Assembly: GCA_963693285.1 (NCBI GenBank)
Contig: OY848930.1
Location: 1,364,001 to 1,428,000, forward strand
DNA: 64,000 nt
From: Xestospongia muta
Lineage: Eukaryota > Porifera > Demospongiae > Haplosclerida > Petrosiidae
Reading direction: 5' to 3'
Shown here: piece by piece, positions 45,857 through 56,226 of the stretch
How positions within the stretch are numbered: position 1 is the first letter of the stretch
Layout: each line of letters opens with the position of its first letter
Notes under the pieces: model-generated
Database searches by the model: none
What the model saw: only the letters and a program-made list of their open reading frames with translations
Told to the model about the DNA's origin: nothing
Position numbers and translations under genes: made by a program

Positions 45857-46173
45857 CACAGAATTTTTATGAATCTGCCTATGTATCATCCCACCCATAA
45901 TATTTAAATTACCAAGCTTCTTTATTGGCCACAAAAGAAAAGATTTCTTTTAAATTATCAATAATTCAATTTTAATTGGGTAGGTAATCTGTGAGCAGAG
46001 ACAACAATTTTTGCGAAGTCAAAAGGTCAGTCCATTCCAGTGGCCTATTAGAAGACACTCCGTTTTCATAAAAGTATTGATTGTGATAGTACTATCCAGT
46101 ATAACTTTAAATTTTGCCTAAATTAATTATAATGCTTTTCTGCATTCCATAATCCTGCAAGAATTGCCTTCAT

Positions 46174-46230
46174 TGTTAATAATGTCAGATCCTACTATGT
46201 CTGTTTGACCAAAGTATGACCACTTATTAA
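46174..46230 (+). pseudogene. Exon 1 fossil with its own ATG upstream of G10
   Basis: TGTTAATAATGTCAGATCCT and the following bases match the first 50 bp of the Death exon, including the ATG (46182). The frame reads MSDPTMSV then TGA. It lies about 140 bp before the ATG of G10, on the other side of the type-B promoter block, and is the best preserved of four such fossils. Confidence 0.75.
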
Positions 46231-46235
46231 TAATT

Positions 46236-46284
46236 TAGGGGTGGGGTTATTATTGTACTAAAGGAAGTTTATATTGTTGATTCA
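46236..46284 (+). promoter_or_regulatory. Type-B promoter of G10, AP-1-like site mutated
   Basis: TTAGGGGTGGGG, then CTAAAGGAAGTTTATATTG (ETS-like core kept), then TGATTCA at 46278-46284 in place of TGACTCA, 40 bp before the ATG at 46324. Confidence 0.35.
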
Positions 46285-46690
46285 TCTGTGGCCCTTACTA
46301 CTAGTTTGCTACAGTTGTTAATAATGTCTGATCCTGCTATGTCTGTTAGACCAAAGTATGACTAGTTAATAGAATTACTAGATACTCTAGTCAATTGGCA
46401 TAAGTTTGGTGCTTTCTTACCTGGAATCAAGAGTGAACATATCCAAGTAATTGAATGTGACATCAGAGGAACTGACCTACAAAAAGCTGCTCTATTTTCA
46501 AAATGGCTTAGTGTTCATCCTGAGGCATCATGGCAGGACGTACTGTTTGCACTAGAAAAGTCACAAGAATATTCTCTAGCATCAAGAGTATATCAAAAAC
46601 TTAACACAACTTTATCAACAGCTTCAACTATTTCTCAAGGTATATTATTGTAACAATTACAAATAATGGTGATATCATCTCTTCATGTAG

Positions 46691-46807
46691 ATCCTCGATG
46701 GCAAGATGTACTCTCTGCACTAAACAAGTCACAAGAATATTCGTTAGTTTCAAAGGTGTATCAAAAGCTAAATACAACATCAACTACAGCTGCATGTATT
46801 TCTCAAG
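46691..46807 (+). other. Symmetrical phase 1-1 mini-exon made by recombination
   Basis: It is flanked by CTTCATGTAG at the left and CTCAAG|GTATCT at the right, with a length of 117 nt (39 codons). It would repeat the last helices of the Death domain (SALNKSQEYSLVSKVYQKL). It arises from a junction between an A-type exon 2 start and a B-type exon 1 interior. Confidence 0.7.
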
Positions 46808-47805
46808 GTATCTAAATATTCATTGAAATTGGTTCAATATATTAGCTATCTCTCTATGTAGCTCCTGAAGAGTCTGTAAGAATTGTGAAGTTAGAAGATG
46901 CAGAGGAGGAAAAACAAGTTAAAATTACTTTGGGGTGCTTAAATAGAAATTTTAGTAACTTAATGGTAGTTGTTCGATCATCTCTTGATCATAAACTACA
47001 ACATCAACAACTAGTACTAGTGGACTTTATTAGGTGGATTGAGCATCAAATGAACTTGGTTGGGAAACTGAGTGACGTAACTGATTTAAATGAGCTTTTT
47101 AAGAAACTACATCCATATTTTGACTTCATAGACTGTGAATTGATTGTTGATATGAGTGAACAGTTTCTCAATGATGAATATTTTGGGGAAGACAAAAGAA
47201 GTCTTGTCAGTGAACTTAAAGAACACATAGCTAAGGCTAATACACTTCGTTGCTCATTGACAGTGAAACAATTAAAAAGTCAACTGAAAAGCATATATTT
47301 TCCACATATTGGAGATTTATCAAATATGCCCCAAATTCAAATTGAGTTACATAATCCATGGAACAGAGCTACTATTGAAGGACTCTATCTACTAGTCCGA
47401 CACTTACTACCTCATAAATTGAAGCAATCTCTTTTGAAATATATCACAATTGATACAGGCTCAGTTATCATTAAATACATTGTCCATGAATCAAAAGCTG
47501 ATTGTCTCATAGCTTATGTTCATGGCAAGTTACACTTTATGCATCTCATTGGTGTTTTCAGTCTGACAATTAATGGTGAACCTATCATGAAAGAAGATGA
47601 GAATATAAACTTTACTTTTGAGTCAGCTCTTCTTGAAGCTTCAAACATTGGTCATAATGAAGCTATACAATTTCTCCTCAAGTTAGGAAGCGATGTGGAT
47701 CATTATAATGAAAAAGGAACAACAGCACTTATGATAGCTAGTAAAGGTGGACATGAACAAATTGTACAATCACTGGTATCAGCTGGAGGTAATGTTAACA
47801 TTCAA

Positions 47806-48399
47806 GATAATGAAGGCTGGACTGCCCTAATGATAGCTAGTTACTACAGTAATACCCAGGTCATTGAACAACTACTTAAAGAACATGCAGACATTAATAT
47901 TCAGACCAACGAAGGCTGGAGTTCTTTAATGATTGCTAGTCAAAATGGTCATGCACAGGTTGTTGAACAACTACTCAAAAAACATGCAGATGTTAACATT
48001 CAAGATAATGAAGGTTGGACTGCCCTAATGATAGCTAGTTGCTACGGTAATACCCAGGTCATTGAACAACTACTTAAAGAACATGCAGGCGTTAATATTC
48101 AGACCAACGAAGGCTGGAGTTCTTTAATGATTGCTAGTCAAAATGGTCGTGCACAGGTTGTTGAACAACTACTCAAAGAACATGGAGACGTTAACATTCA
48201 AGATAATGAAGGTTGGACTGCCCTAATGATAGCTAGTTGCTACGGTAATACCCAGGTTGTTGAACAACTACTTAAAGAACATGCAGACGTTAATATTCAG
48301 ACCAACGAAGGCTGGACTTCTTTAATGATTGCTAGTCAAAGTGGTCATACCAAGGTTATTGAACAACTCCTCAAAGAGCATGGAAATGTTAACATTCAG
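47806..48399 (+). repeat. Two-unit (198 bp) higher-order ANK repeat, three rounds, in G10
   Basis: DNEGWTALMIAS(Y/C)Y(S/G)N units alternate with TNEGW(S/T)SLMIASQ units. Rounds start at 47806, 48004 and 48202, each 198 bp apart. Confidence 0.9.
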
Positions 48400-49632
48400 A
48401 CCAATCATGGATGGACTGTCCTAATGATAGCTAGTCAAAATGGTCATACCCAGGTCATCGAACAACTACTTAAAGAACATGCAAACGTTAATATTCAGAA
48501 CAAAGAAGGCAAGACTGCCCTAATGATAGCTAGTCAAAAAGGTCATACCCAGGTCATTGAACAACTACTCAAAGAGGATGCAGATGTTAATATTCAGAAC
48601 AAAAACAGAACAACTGCCTTAATGCTAGCTAGTGGAAACGGTCATACACAGGTTGTTGAACTATTAGCCAAAGAACTTGTAGACATTGATGTTCAGATGA
48701 GAGATGGAAGTACAGCCTTAATGTTAGCTTGTTATTATGGACACCTTGAAGTAGCTGAGTGTTTACTACAATCATTTGCAGATCCTCATATAATAGCATA
48801 CAATGGAACAACAGCATTTTCATTAGCAGCTTATAATGGTAACAGAGACCTTGTTAATATGTTGTTAGATAAAGCTGAACCCACTATTGATGAGATTGAA
48901 AAAGCAGTAGTAACATCATGTTATGGTGGTCACCCTACTCTCATTACCTTCCTCTCAAACAAACTTCCACACCTCAATAATGACCAGAGAGAACTACTAG
49001 ACTCATGTGTTAAAGGAGATTTAGCTACGGTCATAACGAAGACATTAGACAGTCCAGATACTCCACTGGTACTTGGTCTTACTCCACTCATGGTAGCTTC
49101 ATCATGTGGACATGTTGATATAGTGGATGCTCTCATACAAGCTGGAGCTGATGTTAATAAACAAGAAAATCATTTTGGATTCACCCCTTTGTTCTTTGCA
49201 GTAAGAGATAGTAAATCGTCTTCAATAACAGAGACACTTTTAATGTATGGTGCACATCCTAATGTCATTGCTGACAACAGTACACCATTAGATATAGCAA
49301 ATAGAATTAAAGCAGAAACCATTAGTGAGCTACTAATCAGCTATGGAGGTCAGATAATATCACAATTACAGAGAAAAAAAGAGTACAAATTTTCAGAACT
49401 TCAGTCATCTTTACCAACATTAGGTGAAGAAGCCACTGCAAAACCATTATTAACAATAAATGAAATAAAAGATACTACAATGTATGAAGAGTCATACACT
49501 CGAAAAAGGAAGGCAATGGATAACTCTTTAGAAATACAAGGTTCCACATCTCCAATGAGCCCCAGAAAAAAGTTCAAGTGCGTAGCAATATCTAATTATG
49601 TATTCATTGAAAAACAAAACTTAATCACTTAA

Positions 49633-51245
49633 TGAATAATGATAATGAATATTGATAGTCACTTTCTGTCTTCCTCTTTTTTGTAGGTTTTGAAGAAAAG
49701 ATTGGTAGAGTTAGGAAAAAGTCATGTTAGATGAACTATTGAATAGTTAAAACTTTATTGTATAATAATTCATAAAATCAATGTGAGCGTGTTTGCTATA
49801 AGTAAATCCATTTCTGTTGAAGATCAAATTAAAATATACTTTAGGGAAAACAGTCACTGGTAATGAAATTATATACTTAAACTCTCAGTATTCACACATT
49901 TAGAAATACCATTGTAAAACAAGACAACAAGAAAGAAGTCAAACTACATTTTACTACTAAAAATTACTAACTATATACAGTGAACTAATATTTTTTAATG
50001 GTTGGAACTTAACAAATTTCTTGGACAATTCTATGTTTATGACTATAAATGCTTTATACTATAAAGTGCATTATATTGCAGCCTTCTCTCTCAATGACCA
50101 AGATTGAAATTGAAAACAAATTTGGTAATAATTTAGCCAAATGATATGTAATATACCAGCCCAATGTTAACTTAATTGTGATTTTATTTTTGTGAAGTAC
50201 TGATACACAAAAACAAATTGTCTTATTACTTTGCATTATATTAATAAATTAAACATGGAGACTTATAATAACAAAATTTAAATTTTGCATATATGTTATC
50301 AAAACTATCAATATTTTGTGTTGAAAAACAACTATAAAGTGACAACATTTTGAACTAGTCTATTTGTTATGTAAGAAGCTAAAGGTAACAATACAGCTCC
50401 ACTTTTATTAACCACCTATTGATAACTTCATTAAAGGCTGGTACTGTGTCATACTGAGTAAGCAGAGGTTTCTATTTGAGGAGATTAAACTATTTTAGTA
50501 TAAGCTATATAGCCAGAATGTATTGTAGATGTATTTATTAAATAATGTATGATTCATTAAATAAATAAGAAATAAATCAAGAGTTATTTTAAAAATAACT
50601 TGTTAACCATATCTTTGAAAACATTCAATTTTGACACAAATGGCACCCCATAAAAGAGATCTAGTATATTGGTCATCATCTTGTCCTGTAATAAATGAAT
50701 TATCCTTGTATGTATTAGTTTTAGTGATTTTAGCAACAGTGGTGGTAATCACCGGAATTAGGATGTGCTGAAAAATTTAATTTTACAATTATAAATAAAA
50801 TTTGATTTAGAATGGCTCACTAAAATTATAGTATTTTCTAAATTTTGAAGAGCTAAATTAGCAGATACCTTGTGTCATGTATTGTTTGAAGATTATGATT
50901 TATTGATAGTTATATAGAACAACAGACACTAATCCATTCAAAACATACAATTATACAGGTTATCATATGTAATTAAAACAGACATAAGGTCATTCTCTAA
51001 CATAACCATATATAACAGTAGCTATAGCCACATAGCCACTACTAGCATTCTTTGGGAAGCTCCTATAAGCTGCAAAATAGTGAACAAGTGGAAACTGGAC
51101 ATCTAATCTGTTTGTCTGTCTGTTCAGACATAGGTCTGTCACAATTCATCCATCCATCTGTCCATTTGTCAGGTTGTTCATTCATCCATTAACACAATGA
51201 CATCTGTTATCAATAACAATCCATATGTTGATGATACAAGACATT
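49633..51245. other. Spacer G10-G11
   Basis: From the stop to about 50878 it matches the G12 flank (59363-60611). A conserved acceptor-like TTTTTTGTAG with a short open stretch follows the stop. The ISRE-like element is present inverted. About 50879-51240 holds the distal block also found upstream of G2, G4 and G9. No gene. Confidence 0.55.
50078..50117 (-). repeat. ISRE-like element in inverted orientation, 3' flank of G10
   Basis: GCAGCCTTCTCTCTCAATGA followed by CCAAGATTGAAATTGAAAAC is the reverse complement of the element core after the A-tail genes. GAAATTGAAA lies at 50106-50115, about 475 bp after the stop. Confidence 0.45.
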
Positions 51246-51443
51246 CCATATTTGGTCAATATTTGTGGATTACACATCTCATGATATTGTAATACTATTG
51301 ATTGTTACCACAGTTATTATAAAGACATCACATGATCATCAAGTGAAATTCTTATTATAACTGATGAACAATGAATATCACATGATGTGTAATATTGTAC
51401 ATCACATGATGTCTGTCTTTATGACAATTATTACCTTATAAGG
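51246..51443 (+). promoter_or_regulatory. Type-A promoter of G11 with two perfect CArG boxes
   Basis: CCATATTTGG at 51246-51255 and CCTTATAAGG at 51434-51443, the latter 109 bp before the ATG. The TCACATGA region between them is rearranged compared with G2: an added copy reads ATCACATGATGTG. Confidence 0.45.
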
Positions 51444-51542
51444 TCAACAGCTATTGCATTCCTGTATTTACTGATCAAGTCATTGCTGTTTGCCAATTAG
51501 TAGTAGTTGTTGTCAATTGCCTACAACAATATAAAACTGATT

Positions 51543-54500
51543 ATGTCAGGAGATCCTGCTATGTCTGTTAGACCAAAGTATGACCTGTTAATAGAATTAT
51601 TAGATGCTCTAGTAAATTGGGAAAAGTTTGGCACTTTCTTACCCGGAATTAAGAGTGAACATATCCAAGTAATAGAACGTGATATCAGAGGAACTGACCA
51701 ACAAAAAGCTGCTCTATTTTCAAAATGGCTCAGTGTTCATCCTGAGGCATCATGGCAGGATGTACTGTTTGCGCTAGAAAAGTCACAAGAACATTCTCTA
51801 GCATCAAGAATATATCAAAAACTTAACACAACTTTATCAACAGCTTCAACTATTTCTCAAGGTATATTATTGTAATAATTACAAATAATGTTGATCTCAT
51901 CCCTTTATGTAGATCCTCGAGAACTTGTTAAAACAGTTGTGTTAGAAAATGAAGAGAAAGAAGAAGAACTTCAAACCACATTAGAACACCTTGATAGAAA
52001 CTTTAGTATATTAATGGTAGCTGTTCGATCATCTCTTGATCATAAACTACAACATCAACAACTAGTACTAGTGGACTTTATTAGATGGATTGAACATCGA
52101 ATGAACTGGGGTGGGGAACTTAGTAATGTCATTGACATAAATGAGCTTATCAAGAAACTACAGCCATATTTTGACTTCTTAGACTGTGGTTTGATTGTGG
52201 ATATGAGTGAACAGTTTCTTAAAGATATTCCCTTTGGTGACAATGGCCTTGTCAGTCAACTTAAAAAACATAAGGTTGAAGCTAAAAACCTTCGTTCTTC
52301 ATCTACAGTAAAACAGCTCCGAGATGACCTTAAAAAGATCTACTTTCCACATCATACAAATCCATCAAACATGCCTCAAATCTATATTGCATTAAACAGT
52401 ACATGGGATGAAGCTAATATTAAACAACTTTATCTACTAATAGGACATTTACTACCTTACAAGTCAAAACAATCAATTTTGAAGTATATTGAGATTCATA
52501 CAGGCTCAGTTCATATCAAATACATTGTCCATGAATCAAATGCTGATTGTCTCATAGCTTATGCTCAAGGAAAACTACAATTTATGCGTCTCATTGGTAT
52601 CTTTGGTCTAACAATTAATGGAGAACCTATCCTGGATGAAGATGAGAATATGAACTTCACATTTGAGTCAGCTCTTCTTAAGGCTGCAAAAGCTGGTCAT
52701 AATGAAGCTACACAATTTCTCCTCAAATTAGGAGGTGATGTAGACCATTGTAATGAAAAAGGTAGAACAGCACTTATGATAGCTTGTAAAAGTGGACATG
52801 AACAAGTTGTACTAACACTGGTATTAGCTGGAGGTAATGTTAACATTCAAGATAATGAAGGTAGGACTGGCCTAATGATAGCTAGTCAAAATAATCATAC
52901 TCAGGTTGTTGAAGAACTACTCAAAGAGCATGCAGACATTAATACTCAGAACAAAGAAGGGGTGACTGCCCTAATGATAGCTAGTGAAAAAGGTCATACA
53001 AAGATCGTTGAACAACTACTCAAAGAGCATGCAGACATTAACATTCAAGATAACGAAGGCTGGACTGCCCCAATGATAGCTAGTCAAAATGGTCATACCC
53101 AGGTGATTGAACAACTACTCAAAGAGCATGCAGACGTTAATACTCAGAACAAAGAAGGTGTGACTCCCCTAATGCTAGCTAGTCAAAATGGTCATACTAA
53201 CATCATTGAACAACTACTGAAAGAACATGCAGACGTTAATATTCAGAGCAAAAATGGATGGACCGCTCTAATGATAGCTAGTCAAAATGGTCATACCCAA
53301 GTTGTTGAACAACTACTCAAAGAACATGCAGACATTAATATTCAGAACAATAAAGAGTGCACTGCCCTAATGATAGCTAGTCAAAATGGTCATAGCCACA
53401 TCGTTGAACAACTACTTAAAGAGCATGCAGACGTTAATACTCAGAACAAAGAAGGTGTGACTGCCCTAATGCTAGCTAGTGAAAATGGTCATACCGAGGT
53501 CATTGAACAACTACTCAAAGAGCATGCAGACATTAATACTCAGAACAAAGAAGGTGTGACTGCCCTAATGCTAGCTAGTCAAGATGGTCATACTAACATC
53601 ATTGAACAACTACTCAAAGAGCATGCAGACGTTAATACTCAGAACAAAGAAGGTGTGACTGCCCTAATGCTAGCTAGTCAAAATGGTCATACTAACATCA
53701 TTGAACAACTACTAAAAGAACATGCAGACGTTAATATTCAGAGCAAAAATGGATGGACCGCTTTAATGCTAGCTAGTCAATATGGTCAAACCCAAGTTGT
53801 TGAACAACTACTCAAAGAACATGCAGACATTAATATTCAGAACAATAAAGAGTGCACTGCCCTAATGATAGCTAGTCAAAATGGTCATAGCCACATCGTT
53901 GAACAACTACTTAAAGAGCATGCAGACGTTAATACTCAGAACAAAGAAGGTGTGACTGCCCTAATGCTAGCTAGTGAAAATGGTCATACCCAGGTCATTG
54001 AACAACTACTCAAAGAGCATGCAGACGTTAACATTCAGAACAATAAAGAGTGGACTGCCCTAATGATAGCTGGTCAAAATGGTCATAGCCAGGTGATTGA
54101 ACAACTACTCAAAGAGCATGCAGACGTTAATACTCAGAACAAAAAAGGTGTGACTGCCCTAATGCTAGCTAGTCAATATGGTCATACTAACATCATTGAA
54201 CAACTACTAAAAGAACATGCAGACGTTAATATTCAGAGCAAAAATGGATGGACTGCTCTAACGATAGCTAGTCAAAATGGTCATAGCCAGGTGATTGAAC
54301 AACTACTCAAAGAGCATGCAGACGTTAACATTCAAGATAATGAAGACTGGACTGCCCTAATGATAGCTAGTCAAAGTGGTCATACTCAGGTCGTTGAACT
54401 ACTACTCAAAGAGCATGCAGACATTAACATCCAAGATAACGAAGGCTTGACTGCCCTAATGATAGCTAGTCAAAATGGTCATATCCACGTCATTGAACAA

Positions 54501-55604
54501 CTACTCAAAGAGGATGCGGACACTAATATTCAGAACAAAAATGGATGGACTGCTCTAATGATAGCTAGTCAAAATGGTCATACCCAACTCGTTAATCTAC
54601 TTCTTAAAGAGGATGCAGATGTTAATATTCTAGCAAAAAACAAAGCAACTGCCATAATGATTGCTAGTGCAAATGGTCACACACAGGTTGTTGAACTATT
54701 AACTAAAGAACTTGTAGACATTGATGTTCAGAAAAGAGATGGAAGTACAGCCTTAATGTTAGCTTGTTATTATGGACATGTTGAAGTAGCTGAGTGTTTA
54801 CTACAATCATTTGCAGATCCTCATATAATAGCATACAATGGATCAACAGCATTTTCATTAGCAGCTTATAGTGGTAACAGAGACCTTCTTAATATGCTGT
54901 TAGATAAAGCTGAACCAACTACTAATGAGATTGAAAAAGCAGTAGTAACATCATGTTATGGTGGTCACCCTACTCTCATTACCTTCCTCTCAAACAAACT
55001 TATGTACCTCACTAATGGCCACAGAGAACTACTAGACTCATGTGTTAAAGGAGATTTAGCTACAGTCATAATGAAGACATTAGATAGTCCAGATGCTCCA
55101 CTAGTACTTGGTCTTACTCCACTCATGGTAGCTTCATCATGTGGACATGTTGATATAGTGGATGCTCTCATACAAGCTGGAGCTGATGTCAATAAACATG
55201 AGAGTCATTTTGGGTTCACTCCTTTGTTCTTTGCAGTAAGAAGTAGTAAATCATCTTCAATGATAGAGACCCTCTTAATGTATGGTGCTCATCCTAATGT
55301 CATTGCTGACAACTGTACACCCTTGGATGTAGCTAATGAGGAAACCATTGGAGAGCTACTAATCAGCTATGGAGGTCAGACAATATCACAATTACAGAGA
55401 AAAAAAGAATATGAATTTTCAGAAATTCAGTCACCATTACAAACATTAGGTGAAGTAAAAGTCATGGCCAAATCACTAACACATGATGATGAAATGAAAG
55501 ATATAACAACGTGTGAAGAATCAAGTTATACACTCAAGATGAAGATAAAGGAAAAGACTTCAGAAATACAAAGTTTCATATCTCTACCGAGTTCATTTAC
55601 TTAA
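51543..55604 (+). CDS. G11: Death domain-ankyrin repeat protein (A head with B-like patch, A tail)
   Basis: Exon 1 is 51543-51861 and exon 2 is 51913-55604, with a 51 bp phase-1 intron, giving about 1336 residues. The Death domain has the variant YDLLIELLDALVNWEKFGTF shared with G12 and G13. The head is A-type except for NWGGELSNVIDINELIKKL, which resembles the B head (GELSNIVDLNELFKKL), again a mosaic. About 23 regular ANK repeats follow, including NNKEC and NTQNKEGV units, then degenerate units and an A tail (KEKTSEIQSFISLPSSFT). With G13 it forms a duplicated pair about 9.5 kb apart. The role is inferred as for G2. Confidence 0.9.
53245..54234 (+). repeat. Five-unit (495 bp) higher-order ANK repeat in G11
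   Basis: The SKNGW unit recurs at 53245, 53740 and 54235, exactly 495 bp apart, and NNKE units recur at 53346 and 53841. The order SKNGW, NNKEC...GHSHIV, NTQNKEGV...ASENGH is kept between the first two rounds. Confidence 0.9.
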
Positions 55605-55943
55605 ACCGTCATTATTCACAAATTCAGAAATACCAGTGTAAACTAAAAAGAAGTCAAAATTAAAGAACTTGATTTTATTGCTAAAAATGATTTTATAGTA
55701 TTAAGTTTATACTGTCTGTCATATTTCGTAGTTTTGCTTATTAATATCTATTTAGTATTTATAATAGCAGATTTCAATTTCAATCTTTGTCATTGAGAGA
55801 GAAGGCTACTATATTAAGAGGTCTGTCACAATTCATCCAAGCATTTATCCATCCATCTGTCCATTTGTCAATTGTTCATTCATCCATTAACACAATGACA
55901 TCTGTTATCAATAACAATTCATATGTTGATGATACAAGACATT
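55605..55943. other. Shortened spacer G11-G12
   Basis: The G11 flank, including its ISRE-like element, runs to about 55820 (TACTATATTAAGAG) and joins directly to the promoter block at GTCTGTCACAATTC. The 1-2 kb present in most other spacers is missing. Confidence 0.6.
55760..55813 (+). repeat. 54 bp element with ISRE-like core, 3' flank of G11
   Basis: TATAATAGC at 55760-55768, TTTCAATTTC at 55772-55781 and GCTACTATA at 55805-55813. The core lies 168 bp after the stop, and also only about 450 bp before the G12 start. Confidence 0.45.
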
Positions 55944-56133
55944 CCATATTTGGTCAATATTTGTGGATTACACATCACATGACATTATTGATTGTCTCCA
56001 TAGTTATTATAAGGACATCACATGATCATCAAGTGATATTCTTATTATAACTGATGGACAATGAATATCACATGATGTGTAATATTGTACATCACATGAT
56101 GTCTGTCTTTACGACAATTATTAACTTATAAGG
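55944..56133 (+). promoter_or_regulatory. Type-A promoter of pseudogene G12, proximal CArG mutated
   Basis: CCATATTTGG at 55944-55953 is perfect. The proximal box reads ACTTATAAGG (56124-56133), one mismatch, 103 bp before the ATG. Confidence 0.4.
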
Positions 56134-56226
56134 TCAACAGCCATTGTATTCCCGTATTTACTGATTAAGTCATTACTGTTTGCCAACTAGTAGTTGCTAT
56201 TTGTTCCCTACAATATAAAGTTAATA

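Larger units (their letters stand above)
43116..46180. other. Spacer G9-G10
   Basis: It holds an ISRE-like element (43263-43315), a block shared with the G3 flank (43610-44060), a tandem pair of the 290 bp block (44792-45060 and 45570-45856), the MITE-like insertion between them, and the inverted-repeat region at about 45790-46060. No gene seen; short frames here are not conserved as proteins. Confidence 0.5.
46324..49632 (+). pseudogene. G10: Death-ANK paralogue with early stop and an extra mini-exon
   Basis: Exon 1 is 46324-46639 (A-type) with CAG changed to TAG at codon 14 (46363-46365) and no later ATG in the exon. Next comes a 51 bp intron, a 117 nt mini-exon (46691-46807), a 54 bp intron and exon 3 (46862-49632). 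The mini-exon joins the first bases of an A exon 2 (ATCCTCGA) to the second half of a B exon 1 (TGGCAAGATGTA onward) and is in frame at both sides. Exon 3 is open throughout: B head, about 13 regular ANK repeats with odd YYSN, CYGN and SSLM units, and a B tail. Whether a shorter protein lacking the Death domain is made is unknown. Confidence 0.8.
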
